Of a stretch of DNA of 64,000 bases, positions 12,236 through 23,994 are shown piece after piece. The notes under the pieces are model-generated. The model made no database searches, had not been told where the DNA came from, and saw only the letters and a program-made list of their open reading frames with translations. The position numbers were made by a program, and so were the translations under genes. The stretch is taken from the NCBI RefSeq assembly GCF_026213295.1, contig NC_079412.1:1415656-1479655 (forward strand), in the 5' to 3' direction. This DNA is from Gadus chalcogrammus (lineage: Eukaryota; Chordata; Actinopteri; Gadiformes; Gadidae). Each line of letters opens with the position of its first letter. The first letter of the stretch is position 1.

Positions 12236-13028
12236 GTGCGTTCACACAAAACGCGACGGGGCGACAGGATCCCATACAAAGTGAACGTATAGACGCGTAT
12301 CGGGTCTATACGTTTTCATTTGTCGTGCCACACTTTCGCCGTGCACAGGCGAGCGCGTTCACGAGGATTTGTGGGGCGACAAATTCGCTCGAGTTGAAAA
12401 TTTTCAACTTTGACGCAAATTTCGCGTGATGACAGCCAAACAGCGATCAACAATGTGGCCACTGAGTCACATGTGTAACGTAACAGCCAATCAGCGTTCA
12501 ACCGTCAAACTCAGTGAAGTGCAGTCCGGGGTGAACTGCAACATGGAGGAGAAAGTGAATGTTGCCGTTTGCGACTCCCGGAGCTCTATATATAATATAA
12601 TAGTATATAATATAATATTTGTATATATAATATCACGGCCAAAAGCTCTGTGCGCCTCCGGATGGCCATAGCGCGGAGAGCTCTCATAGGGATTGGGCTT
12701 CTCGGGGTTTGTTTACCGGCGTTGTTATGTTTCCGGTCTTGTGTGTTCCAACGGTTTATTAGGTAGGCCCATCTAATAAATCCCTGTCTATTCAATACTT
12801 CATTCACTGCCTCTTCCGTGGTCATTACAATATTATGAATATACTGCGTCGGGTCCTCCAATGTCTCTCCCTCTTCCACAAAAGGTAAAGACATGCAATG
12901 GTGGTTATCTTGTTGTGCCGCGACAAATTCGACAAAGCTTGCACAGCGACAGATTATGATTTGTGGCGCGACAAAACTTTGGCGATAACGCGAACGGGCG
13001 ACAAATGTAGCGTTTGGTGTGAACGCAC
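12236..13028. mobile_element. DNA element with GTGCGTTCACAC inverted ends
   Basis: The left end GTGCGTTCACACAAAACGC matches the reverse complement of the right end GCGTTTGGTGTGAACGCAC with a few differences. CGACAAAT-type words recur inside both arms. A segment at about 12685-12877 is also found at about 46318-46495, so a smaller repeat is embedded here. The target duplication could not be defined. Superfamily unassigned. Confidence 0.6.
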
Positions 13029-13202
13029 CGTTGGGGAGAACAGATTGCCTTCAATCAAAGACAATTTTCTAATATGGCAACATGTTGGACAACTAAAGCT
13101 TTTTGAACTTTAATATTTTTATAGATAAACCTTTTTGAAGGTGTATGCTGAAGCCTTATTTTACCTACACTTTACAAAACCAATAATAAATATATCAATA
13201 GT

Positions 13203-13315
13203 TGTAACGTGAGCGTTTGACTGAACCCAAGTGCACAGACTGACGACGAGCGTGGAACAGTGCCAATCGTTTATTCAGATACAGGATCGGCAGGCAGGAT
13301 AGTCAGACAGGCAGG
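13203..13315 (-). mobile_element. LTR fragment, reverse orientation, interrupted by hAT
   Basis: It begins TGTAACGTGAGCG and contains GAACCCAAGTGCACAGAC, close to the reverse complement of the end of the LTR at 4350-4804, followed by a reversed polyadenylation signal (TTTATTC). It therefore looks like the same or a sister LTR family on the minus strand. It continues after the hAT insertion at 17413. Confidence 0.5.
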
Positions 13316-14455
13316 CAGTGGCGAAACTACCGGGGTGGCAAGGGGTGGCAGCTGCCACCCCCCAAAAAATGCTTGCCACCCCACTTGCCACCCAGGTTGT
13401 TAGAAGTGTCTCCAATATACATTTATTGAATGGTATTATATTTTTTGCTACTGAAGCTGTTGATCTCATTGGTAACTTGTTTAAGTTTAAGAACTAAAAT
13501 CTTTATGTCCCCCCTCCCCTGTAAAATGGTTGAGTCCATGAATCCTATTTGCTCTCTTCTCACCGTGCGCATCTGCCGCTTCATTCAAATGAAGACAGAA
13601 ACGGTTTAAAAGCCAAAGAACTGGAGACAAGCCAACTGTACGCTTGCAGTGATGAAAAAAGGTACAGTACAGCTGAAACTTGAATCAAGAAAATGTGATG
13701 GGTGGTCATATGTGATAGACAGTTCCGTTGTAATTTCAATCGTTTATTTAATTGCTAGCTTGCAAAAGTCGATAGGACTAGTAGCTAGCTCGCTATACAG
13801 CTTGCTTGTGCTAGCTAGCCTTGAAGTTACCACTGTTAGCTTAGCTAACCCACGTCTTACTAACGTCTTTAGTACAGTAAGGTGTTTCTTTATGTATGTA
13901 ACCTAACTGTTAAGCTATTCCTAAATCAGATGTTAGATACCACTAGCCTTTTTCCTGGCTGTTGTAAAGGTATTCAGTCATGTTGCCTACAGTAAACTCA
14001 GTAACAGTAAAAAGTGTGCATTCTTTGGTCCACCCTATCTTTTGGTAGCTAGTTAGTTTAGCTTTGGTAAACATGATTTTGTATGTAATAACCTAATACA
14101 TAATACATATGTACATGTGTATGTAATAACCTAATACATTAGAAATTAAATTGGCCATTTAGAAAAGTATTTGTCATTATGAAGGGAAATATGTCATGAA
14201 CATTTTGTGCGGTGGGTTCTGAATGCAGTTATCTTTTCTTTTTAGAGACTTGGACTTGGACTTGAAAAAAATAAAATAAAAATGTAAGTGTTAACACACA
14301 TCTAATGGGCTCCTTTACACCATAGCCTATTTAACTCACCATCCAAATGCCAGTAAGCACTAAATCAGTTGTAAATCATACTGATGGCACTGTTCAGATA
14401 TCAGATCCTCTTTAAAACTAAACCACTAGTAATATTGCAGTTTCAGGGCCCAAAA

Positions 14456-17140
14456 ATGAAGCGAAAAGGTCAAGATATCAGGACTTTTTTCAAGAAAAGG
14501 TCAGTCAACCAGAGGGAGACAGAAGAGGTGGAGACACAGAAAGACAGTCAGAGTGTGGAGGAGGAGACACAGAAAGTCAGCCAGAGTGTGGAGGTGGAGA
14601 CACAGAAAGACAGTCAGAGTGTGGAGCTGGAGACACAGAAAGACAGTCAGAGTGTGGAGCTGGAGACACAGAAAGCCAGTCAGAGTGTGGAGGTGGAGAC
14701 ACAGAAAGACAGTCAGAGTGTGGAGGTGGAGTCACAGAAAGACAGCCCAGAACCCCCAGAGGACACAACCAGTCCAACAGGTCCACATGGTATGTCTCAG
14801 ATTAGATAAAACAGTTATTTATATGGTTGCATTTTTTTTTTTTATGTAAACAAAACACCTTTTGTATTAACCCTGCCCATATTATACCTAAGCAAAGTAA
14901 TCAGTATGACTTCTGTAGAGGAATCATGTCAATTATTTTTACTGTAAAATAGTTCTAACCTGTTTTCTCTTGTTCCAGATATATCTAAGCATCGAGGTGA
15001 CAGCCCAAGTCAACCAATCAGGCAGGGATTCCCCAGAACTCTCCAGGGTGGAGCTTGGAGAAGTTTCCACATAGAGTGGTACCAAGAACGTCAATGGCTT
15101 GAGTACTCGCATTCTAAAGATGCAGCATATTGCTATCCTTGTAGGCATTTTTCTCTACCTAATGTCCCCAAGAGTGTTTTTACGTCAGTGGATGGTTACT
15201 CTAATTGGAAAAAAGCAACATTTAGGGATAGTGGATTTTGTCGTCATGCTAAATCTGAGCACCATGTCAATGCAATGCTTGCATGGGAAGAAGATAAAAG
15301 AAGGAAGGACAACAACACATCAATGATAGTATTGATGGAAGCAGAAAATAGGAAAAAGATAACTGACAATCAAAAATACATCAAAACACTAGGTGAAATA
15401 CTGTGTCTTACAGCAACCCAGAATATCGCCCAGCGTGGTCATAGAGAGTCTTCTGACTCAGAAAACAGGGGCAATTTCCTTGAGATTTTAGAACTCGTAA
15501 GCAAACATGACCAGTCAGTTAGGACACGATTAGAAGATCAAGCCAAGAATGCCAAATACACCAGCAGCCATATTCAAAATGAAATGATAAGCATTTTAGC
15601 AGGGATGGTCAGGGATGAGATTATTAAAGAGGTCAAAGAAAGTGAACATTTTTCTGTCATAGTGGATGAAACCAAAGATGTAAAAAAAAAAGAACAAATG
15701 TCTTTTGTTCTTAGGTACTTTTATAACGGCATGGTGCACGAGAGCTTTTTAGAGTTTCAGGAAGCAGAAAGGCTGGATGCTGCAGGTTTAACAGAAAAAA
15801 TCATAGACTGTCTAGAGAGGCATGGCTTGAATTACAAGGAAAACTTAGTCGGGCAAGGCTATGATGGAGCAGCCGTTATGAGCGGGAAACACTCATAACG
15901 TACAGGCTAGAATAAGGGATGTAGCCAGTCATGCTTTTTATGTACACTGCAGTGCACACTGTTTAAATCTAGTGATAGTGGACAGTGTGAAATCTGTATC
16001 TGAGGCAGGAAAGTTTTTTTCTTTGTTGGAACGTCTGTATGTATTTATGTCAGGCTCGTATGCTCATGATAAATGGCTGAAGGTGCAGCAAGAGATGTTT
16101 AAAGGTGAAGGACCAAGGGAGCTTCAGCGTCTTAGTGATACAAGATGGGCGTGCAGGTATGTAGCTTGTCGGAATGTGATGGATAGGTTGCCTGCTATTG
16201 TGTGTGTCCTTGAAGACATTTCACATGAGGACAACCCAGATAGAGCTGTGGAGGCCAGAGGAATTCTGCATCAGATAGATCTCAATTTTATTGGATGTCT
16301 TGTGGTGTTTAGAAAGATTTTAGGTGAATCAAAGTTTTGGCAGACATGCTCCAGTCAACAAAAATAGACCTAACAAAAGCTGTTGAGTTGGCAGAAACAC
16401 TCCAACAGACTCTCAGGGAATATCGCAGTGAGCCCTCTTTTGAGACTGTCTGGGGTGAAGTACTCGACATATGCCAAAGTAACAGCATCCCTACATCACA
16501 GCCCACCTGTAAACGAGCAAGACAGGTAGCAAGAAAACTACAGAGTAGTGTTGTTACATCCACTCTAGGACAGCACACAGAACCAGATAACAAAGAATCT
16601 TTCAGAGTTAAAGTCTATTACTCCATAATAGATTGCATGATTGGAGAGATGGAAAGGCGTTTTTCAAAAATTAACTGCGAAATCATGAAAGGAATACAGG
16701 CCTTCAATCGATCAAGTCCTAGCTTTCTCAGTGAGGAGGCTGTTCTTTTGTTGGCAAATTCCTATGGGACAAATGCAGATGATGTTAAGCTTGAACTGCA
16801 TCAGGTTAAGAGACTGTTTGATAGAACAGCAAAAAAGGAGAGACCGACTAGTCTCATGGAACAATTACTTTTTTTGGATCCCATTAAGACTGTTTTCTTT
16901 GAACTACATCGTTTATGTAAAATAGCTGTAGTTTTACCCGTTAGCAGTGCTTCATGTGAGCGGAGTTTCTCAACTCTAAAGCTGGTCAAGAACCACTTAC
17001 GTTCTACCATGGCTGAGAATAGGTTGTCAAGCCTAGCTACACTTAGTAAAGAGTCAGCACGTGCTAAGGGTCTTGATCTAGATGAGTTTGTGAGACGATT
17101 TGCTGTCGAACATGGCAACCGCCGTATTGTTCTTTTTTAG
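14456..17140 (+). pseudogene. hAT transposase (zinc-finger MYM-type 1-like / DUF4371), two frame breaks
   Basis: The transposase would cut and paste the surrounding element. The likely start is the ATG at 14456, beginning MKRKGQDIRTFFKKR, which fits this family. Exon 1 ends at 14789 (GT donor) and exon 2 starts at 14979 after TTCCAG. Exon 2 has a TTF-type zinc-finger segment (CYPCRHF), then the DUF4371 region with FSVIVDETKDV, and at the C-terminus the hAT dimerisation segment with SSASCERSFSTLKLVK. The frame breaks near 15893 and near 16335, each by about one nucleotide, so this copy cannot make the protein. Few other lesions are visible, so the insertion is probably young. Confidence 0.85.
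14525..14745 (+). repeat. 33-bp coding repeat in hAT transposase exon 1
   Basis: About six to seven copies of a 33-bp, 11-codon unit encode variants of VETQKDSQSVE directly after the transposase N-terminus. The unit keeps the frame open. The array is inside the mobile gene, so its copy number may differ between element copies. Confidence 0.85.
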
Positions 17141-17420
17141 CTCCCTGACCTGCTGTTTAGAATTTAATATAGGCTACATTAATTGTTTGTGAAATTAAAT
17201 AAAACTGAATTGTTTTGCTGCTGGATATGTAAATATGTTAACTGTTTTCATTAGCGATTGGTATAAATAAATACATATAGACACCAGGCATGTGTGTTTC
17301 CAACAATAAAAAGACTTGACTTGACTTGACTTTGTGTGTGTGACTTGCCACCCTTGAATTTAACTTGCCACCCTTCTGCCACCCCATGTAAAATTTTCTA
17401 GAATCGCCACTGCAGGCAGG

Positions 17421-17625
17421 GATCAGGAACCGGCAGAATAGTCGGAGAGGCGGGGATCAGGAACCGGCAGAATAGTCAGACAGGCGGAGATCAGGAACCG
17501 GCAGAAGAGTCAGACAGGCAGGGATCAGGAACCGGGAGAATAGTCAGACAGGCGGGGATTAGGAACCGGCAGAAGAGTCAGACAGGCAAGGATCAGAGAA
17601 CAGGCAGGATCGGTGGTAGGTCAGG
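17421..17625. repeat. Minisatellite, about 34-bp unit
   Basis: Five to six imperfect copies of a unit containing ATCAGGAACCGGCAGAA and AGTCAGACAGGC. The same words occur just before the hAT insertion (13285-13315), so the array belonged to the interrupted LTR-like sequence. It compares with the pyrimidine-rich duplicated unit within the LTR at 4350. Confidence 0.75.
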
Positions 17626-19881
17626 ATTTGCGTGCGCACGCAACTTTTTTTTAATAATAATAAATATTTTTAATAATTGATCACATTATAAAATTGCGGT
17701 TATATTTTTCAATTTTTTTCTTAAAAACGATACGGATGGTCTTCCCCTTGGACCAGCGTGAGCCTCCGCTGATTTAAGTTTCGATACGGCGGTTCCAGCG
17801 GCACAGCACATGACATGTTACACAAAATGGAGGCTATCTTAGTTAGTAAGACGACAGCAATTTCGCCCATATGGAAGTTTTTTGGATTCAAGCCAAATGG
17901 GAAAGGTGAACCTAAAGACGTCAACCAGCCGATATGTCGGCTTTGTAGAAGGATGATTCCGGTGAAGGATTCCCAGACAACAAATTTACACGGTAATTTG
18001 AGAGTGCATCACCCGGCAGATCATGCTTCTTTAGCCCCACGTGCCGCGGCCTCCGCTGTTGCTACAACCTCGCAGCAGCCCTCCATCCTGGGCGCCTTCT
18101 CAAGGGGAACCAAATACAAGCGAGACAGCCTTCGATGGAAGCAGTGTACCACAGCTGTGACCCGGTATTTGTGTAAAGAAATGGTGTCCTTCAAGACGGT
18201 GGAGAAGACCACCTTCAAAGAAATGCTGGCAACGCTGGACAAGCAGTATGAGTTGCCTACGCGCAAATACTTTTCCCAAACGGCCATCCCCAATGTATAC
18301 AATGAAACCAGAGCGTCGGTTGTCACTGAATTAAAATCGGCATCCTTCATTGCCCTGACCTCAGACATGTGGTCATCCGTGAACATGACGCCATACATGT
18401 CTCTCACAGCCCATTATATAAGCAAAGACAGGCAACTGGAGGCGAAGTGTTTGGCCACATCCTTCGTCCCAGAAAATCAAACGAAAGATGTGCTGGCAGA
18501 CGCCCTCAAAGTCGGCGCTCAAGAGTGGGGCGTAGAGGAAGAGAAGATATCCTGCATCACAACCGACAATGGTGCAAACATTATTGCAGCCGTCCGGGAG
18601 CTCAAATGGCCCTGGTTGAACTGCTTTGGACATAATTTGAATATGGCCATAAACAACGCACTTGACGGAGAAAAGGATCACACTAGTCGTGCGTTTGGGG
18701 TCTGCCGGGCAATCAACGGCGCCTTTTCTCATAGTTGGCAACGGAAACGGGAGCTGAGCAAAGCCCAGGATGAGCTACCACTCCCCAACCATGCTTTGAT
18801 TACGGTAGGATTATTAGATTTTATTAGTAGGCTAGTGGTGTTATTATGAATAGGCAAATATTATTATGCAGGCTATTGGGCTAATCAGTCTTATTTTAAA
18901 AACAGGACTGTGCAACACGTTGGGGTTCGAAGCAGAAGATGGCAGAGAGGATACTGGAACAGGCCGCAGCAATCAAGAGGGTTTTCGCAAACGACAGAAG
19001 CCGCCGTCCCCTGCCAAACCTGACATGGCAAGATGAAGCTGTGCTGGAGGCAGTGAACAAAGCTTTAAAACCTCTTTTGTGACAGTCTCTTCCTTGCTGC
19101 CCATGCTACAATTATTGAAAGACAACGTCTTGAAGGAAGACGACGATGACGTCCGGATGACGTCCGTCATTAAAAGCGGGGTGCTGCTGGAACTAGATAA
19201 CAAATACGACAATGAAGCGTCATTAAAATTAATGCGCTTATCTGCTCTCCTCGACCCCCGCTACAAGGGCGACCATATCGATGCCGTTTCCCTCGACAGC
19301 ACGAGAGTTCGATTGGAGGCAGAGATGGTGTCATTCTGCAGGAGGCAGACCACCGGACAGGTAAGGGTCAGAGTGGAGGATGTTGAGACGGAGCAGCCAG
19401 TGGCACCTATTCCACCACCACCACCACCTAAGAAAATAAAACCTTCCCTGGGTAGCCTTTTGAGAAAGGCGAAGCAACCTGTGACACTCACTGAGGAGCA
19501 ACGGGCAAACGCAGAAGTAACAGCCTACCTGCAAGAAGATGCACTGGATGGGGACAGTTACCCACTCGCATGGTGGAAGGCAAACGAGAACCGCTTTCCG
19601 TTAATGGCCAAGATTGCGAGTAAATATCTTTGTATATGCGCAACTAGTTCACCTTCTGAGGCCTGTTTCAGGTAGCTGGTTTAATATACTCTGAGTTTAA
19701 TCCTGCGCTCTTAGTTGGTTGACTCAGAGTTCAGGGTTGAAAAGCAACTCTGGGTTTTCGGTTTCAGGATAGGCGATCAGCGTTGGCTTAATCAACTCGG
19801 AGTGTGTTCACGCTGGGTTGGGGGCGTGCCTGTTGACTATAAAGAGCCATCATCAATGGATCTCTGATAACATGATCAAAC

Positions 19882-20660
19882 ATGGACCAAAAGCGGAGAT
19901 CCACTTACTTTTCCCCACGGAATTGGAAATTCTAATGAACGCGTATGCCGAGCAGTTACCCCTTTAAACAAAAAAAAACAATACCGCCGCGGCAGCGAGA
20001 GCGCGAGAGATTGCTTGGCATGAAATAGCTGAACAAGTCAATGCCTGTGTAAAATAAATTAGTAAAATAAAATAAGAGGATAGTTTAATATCTTCCACTC
20101 ATTCAATATGTAAATTGTGTGTATGTGTGTGTGTCAATTTACGCAACCCCAAGTTGCCCCAAGAGGACTTGGCAGCAAATGAAGATGAAGTACAAAAATA
20201 TACGTAGTTCAAAAATGTAAACTAATGTTTAATTGAAATCAAATCAATTGTGCTGTTTTGCCTGCTCTACCAGCCTTAACAGCTATTTTCAACATGTGAT
20301 GGGCCTATATTTAAGCAGTAAATGTAAGTAGTACATTTCCCAGCCACACCAACACTGCCAATAGTTAATAGGATTTAGATATATTAGAATGCTACACCTA
20401 GGCAAAAAGCATTACATATATATATAGACATGTCTTCAAAATTGCGCTTACTGAATTTTAGGGTAAAATTTTTCCTCCATGTTAGCAAATCGAAAAAAAG
20501 CAGAGGCCCGGAAGACTGGAGGGGGTCCACCCCTGCAGCCCTCACAGAGGCTGAGGGGATGGCCCTCAGCGAACAGAGTATGGGTCCTGTGGCTGAGGGC
20601 ATCCCTGGGGGGAGCTCCTCTGACCCCCCCCACCCTCCAGGATAGAAATGCTTTTATAAG
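19882..20660 (+). pseudogene. Harbinger Myb/SANT-like DNA-binding protein, decayed
   Basis: From the ATG at 19882 the frame starts MDQKRRSTYFSPTELEILMN if one frameshift is allowed, and continues with an NTAAAARAREIAWHEIAEQV-like stretch. Later pieces RKKAEARKTGGGP and LTEAEGMALSEQ with GPVAEGIPGGSSS lie at 20480-20630. These match the Myb-like accessory protein that fish Harbinger elements need for DNA binding. Several frameshifts and missing middle parts make it non-functional. Confidence 0.65.
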
Positions 20661-21423
20661 AGGTTGGTTATTCAAAATAATTAAATATGTACACGCAACA
20701 CAGCACGTTACAAATTGGATGGGGCAATATTCTGGCTCAAGTAATAATTTCACTGTCTAATCATCTTCTTCCAGTTACTGATGGCGTCATCGCCCTAGGC
20801 TACTTGAACCAGATGCCCTCACCAACCTTCATGCAATTGTAACAATTCAAAAGATGCAAAAGGATGCTTTGGAGATCCAAATGTTGGAACATAAGTTAAA
20901 GGTGGGTGAGGTGGAAACTGGGATACTGTTCCCTGCTCTAAAAACATACCCAATATGAATGACTTTGTGCTTTCAGGAAATAAAGAAATCCTCATAAAAA
21001 GTAGATTGTCTTTATTAGAACACGGGCTGTGGTGGGACAAGTTATTTTGTTGAACAGTTTACTCAAAGGGTTTTACTTCAGTGAACATTGCATACGATTA
21101 TGCTGAGCATGTGCGTGTAGGGAAGAACAGCATCTGGTTAAAAGCAGTACCAGGGACTTTTCTGCCTTGCATTCTTAAAATGAGTTTCTTGACTTGCAGC
21201 AGTTATAGGTCCGTGGTTAGTCAGCTACTCTGATCATGGGAAAGCCACAACGTTAAAGTGACTGTAGTAGCCTACAGAGCGGGTGGGATGCACGGGGCAG
21301 ATCATTCTACTTATGCGTTAATTGCGTCAAAAAACTTAAACTTAAACTTCAAGCATGCCCCCGGTGCGTTTGACAGTTAACATGGGGGCTGAGAAGGTGG
21401 TCTAAATAAATGATGGATTGCGC

Positions 21424-21639
21424 TTAAAAACGATAGCGCTCGTGAAGAAAATTATCAGGAAAATAAAGTATATCCAACCGGGGTCTTAATAATCGTTCCT
21501 GACGGAGATTCCTTCTGAGGATCGAAGCCTCTACGTACACAGGCTCTCGTAGAAAAGGACATGCCATTTCTAACACTTCCTTCTGTCGGAGAGCTGCCTT
21601 CAGCCTTATAGACAACAAACTCAGAGTAGGTCTAACCAC
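21424..21639 (-). pseudogene. HARBI1-like transposase N-terminal fragment
   Basis: On the minus strand a 71-codon frame includes MACPFLREPVYVEASILRR followed by RLDILYFPDNFLHERYRF, the recognisable start of Harbinger nuclease proteins. It stops where the catalytic DDE part should begin, so the catalytic domain is lost. Convergent orientation with the Myb-like remnant is normal for the superfamily. Confidence 0.7.
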
Positions 21640-21898
21640 CTCCCGAGCAGGTTAGACCCACGGCGTATGTTGCCGCAGCAACTAACTCTCGGTTGCGTTG
21701 AACCTGCTACCTGAAACGGAAAATCCAGAGTTTCCACTAACTCAGAGCGAACAAACTCGGGGTTGCCTCAAAACCAGCTACCTGAAACAGGCCTCTGAGC
21801 GTGTATTTAGCACTGCAGGCAGCGTTGTCACGCCACTGAGGAGCTTGTTGAAGCCAGAAAAGGTGAATATGCTGGTGTTCTTGTCCAGAAACCTGTAG

Positions 21899-23497
21899 GC
21901 TATGCACACACTTTAAAATGTGTATTTATTATTAGGCTTTTAGGCATACATTTGGATTATTTCGTTCCTCTGAATCCAAATTAGGTTTTCTTTCGATTGG
22001 TTCTACAGTCTGCAATAGTCCTAGCAAATGTTTGCAAAATGCCCATTTTTATTTTATTTGCTCTGAAATAATTTATTTACATTTTCTTAATTTGCGAAAT
22101 GGACACTTAGACTTAATTTTAAATTTATTATTATGCTTTTAGGCCTACTTGCACTGCACAATACAATTGGACTATTATTGTTTGTCAGCTAAAGCTTGTA
22201 AACATTGGATTATTCGTTCCTTTGAATCCAAATTTCGTTTTCTTTCGACTGCGTTCTGCAGTCTGCAATAGGCCTAGCCAATTTTGTGCCCATTTCTATT
22301 TTATTTGCTCTGCCAGCATTTTTTTTTCGTTTTAAAAGAGTTTTGTGAAGACTTCGCCATCTGTTATACTTGTGTTATGTTCAATACTCTGTTATAATCT
22401 AATATTTCATTAATTTGATCATATAGCCTGATATCATAAACTCCTAAATCATTTCAAAAATATATACATCGCCCCGTAAACTGTGCGCGCAGCCTTTGCC
22501 ATTGCGCTGCAGGGTAGGCTAATATGGTGAAAGAAAACACAGGCTTTGAGTATAGTTACACATATCAGTGTTTCCCTTACAAATGAGAATGAATTGTGAA
22601 ACATTTTCCCCTGCTCAAGCAGATTTTTTTCTATTTAATTCTTCTTTTCAAAGTTTTTCAAAGTGACATGTGCAGCGGGGTGTGATGTCATTTCGCCGTG
22701 CGAGCAGAGCGGTAGGTTTCGAGCCCCTCCCCTTTCCTTGTAGCAGTGAGTGAATACGGCAGGTCAGCTACATAGTGTGTTTCCACCTGTGCCAGTTAAC
22801 TTCAATTACAATTTGCGGGGCTTTTTAAGTTGTAAAAAAAGCCACCACAGCGCCGTTTTTCAATTTTTTTTATTAAAAAAATTATCGCCTTTTTATCGAC
22901 AACTTGAGACAATCGACGATGGAATCCATCTATCGGCGATACTCGCTAGAATCGACTATCAGCCCATCCCTGCCACAAATGTAAATACAACTTTAAAAAT
23001 ACTTTTGAAAACTACAGTGCTTGCTAAATGTTTTAAGTTTGTTTTCCGCAAGAATATCAACAGTGACCTGCCGATACACTGGCTAAGGAAATGTGTTCTA
23101 TAGTTTATTTTATTTATTATGAAATTATTATAGAAAATAGAGAAAATATTTCTCTATTTCTCTTACTTTTTCCTCTCTTTATAAATTGTCCTCTCTTTTC
23201 CCTTTTCTGTCCCTTGGGCCCAGTTTTTCAAAAGTAATCCAGTGGTATTTCGGATCACGGATTGGATCAATTCTTGGAAATGGGTTTTCAAAGCAAAAGA
23301 GGGATTCCAAACTAAAATCTGATCATGTAATCCGATTTTACATTTGATCAGATCAAACCTGCCCTTTGAGTTTTTCAAAACTTTGAACTCGGTTTGGGAT
23401 TTGATCAAAAAAAACACAGGATTATCCTGATCCCATTGGAAGGGTGCATTCAGTTGGAAAATTTGGCAGATGGATCACAGTGATCCAATCGAATGTT
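21899..23497. other. Intergenic AT-rich DNA, hAT 3' flank and a repeat-like block
   Basis: From 21899 to about 22980 the DNA is probably the 3' part of the ZBED-type hAT element, with two related copies of a TTCGTTCCTYTGAATCCAAA-like block near 21960 and 22212. From 23215 to 23497 a different repeat starts GGGCCCAGTTTTTCAAAAG; it may be a short DNA element interrupted by the piggyBac relic. No gene is recognised. Confidence 0.4.
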
Positions 23498-23994
23498 CCC
23501 TTATAAGGTGTTCGGGTCTGTGGGACCGGTTTTCAGTTTTTAGCTTAATAAAAGTGATACAAATAATTATTTTTGTGAACTAAGAATCATTGGCTTTGGC
23601 TCATTTTCTGTGAGGAACATAAATCAGAAAAAAAAATTCAATGACCCCCCCCTGTCTACCCCCCCTTCACATTTATATTACACACAGGGTGTTCGGGTCC
23701 AGTGGACCCGGAGCTAGTTTAAGTGTGGAAAACTTAGGTTCTGTGCACCCTCATTTTCCCTTCCTCCTCTGTGTGTGTGTGAGAGAGAGAGAGAAGGAGA
23801 GAGTAAAGCAGGTGAATGGGCCTTTGGTGTGAGCACCCACAGTGTGCACCCACTGTTCCCGCACAAGGTTGAAATTGGAGCACCCAACACTATCTACACC
23901 CACATTTCACCCTCTGTCTTGCGGGAACCAAGCTTGGGGACCTTACACTATAAAAAAGCTCTGTCAGCGTGGTTCCATACCACAACTGATCAAG

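Larger units (their letters stand above)
13316..17412 (+). mobile_element. DUF4371/TTF-type hAT transposon, nearly complete (4.1 kb)
   Basis: The ends CAGTGGCGA and TCGCCACTG are inverted, and the 8-bp duplication CAGGCAGG lies on both sides (13308-13315 and 17413-17420). The interior carries one spliced transposase gene on the plus strand. Subterminal regions contain repeated TGCCACCC words on both sides, possible transposase binding sites. Size, ends and gene layout fit an autonomous hAT element that was recently active, although the gene now has at least two frame breaks. Confidence 0.88.
19660..21793. mobile_element. Harbinger-type element nested in hAT transposase gene
   Basis: The ends GGCCTGTTTCAGGTAGCTGG and CCAGCTACCTGAAACAGGCC are perfect inverted repeats. 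A direct repeat TCTGA flanks them (19655-19659 and 21794-21798). The typical Harbinger duplication is 3 bp, so 5 bp is either chance or unusual. The element carries remnants of both proteins of this superfamily in convergent orientation. Excision would restore the hAT frame. Confidence 0.82.
17827..21898 (+). pseudogene. ZBED-type hAT transposase, split by a Harbinger insertion
   Basis: The ATG at 17827 (or 17815) opens a frame with a BED-type zinc finger (CRLCRRMIPVKDSQTTNLHG then HHP) and the hAT catalytic region with FIALTSDMWSS and CITTDNGANI. A GT-AG intron fits 18805-18905, joining HALIT to DCATRWGS. The frame then breaks near 19080, with some residues apparently lost, and resumes at VSSLLPMLQLLKDN. 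After PSE at 19654 a 2.1-kb Harbinger element interrupts it. The last exon part resumes at 21794 with SERVFSTAGSVVTPLRS, the hAT dimerisation core, ending at 21898. The element's outer ends are not certain; the right end may be near 22973 (CAGCCCATCCCTG). Confidence 0.82.

Noticed and set aside
11767..12429. Open frames with PSPLLDPSRPLSWI-type or GEGT-type repeats
   Set aside because: Artefacts of a 24-bp minisatellite, which is open in most frames because the unit is a multiple of three.
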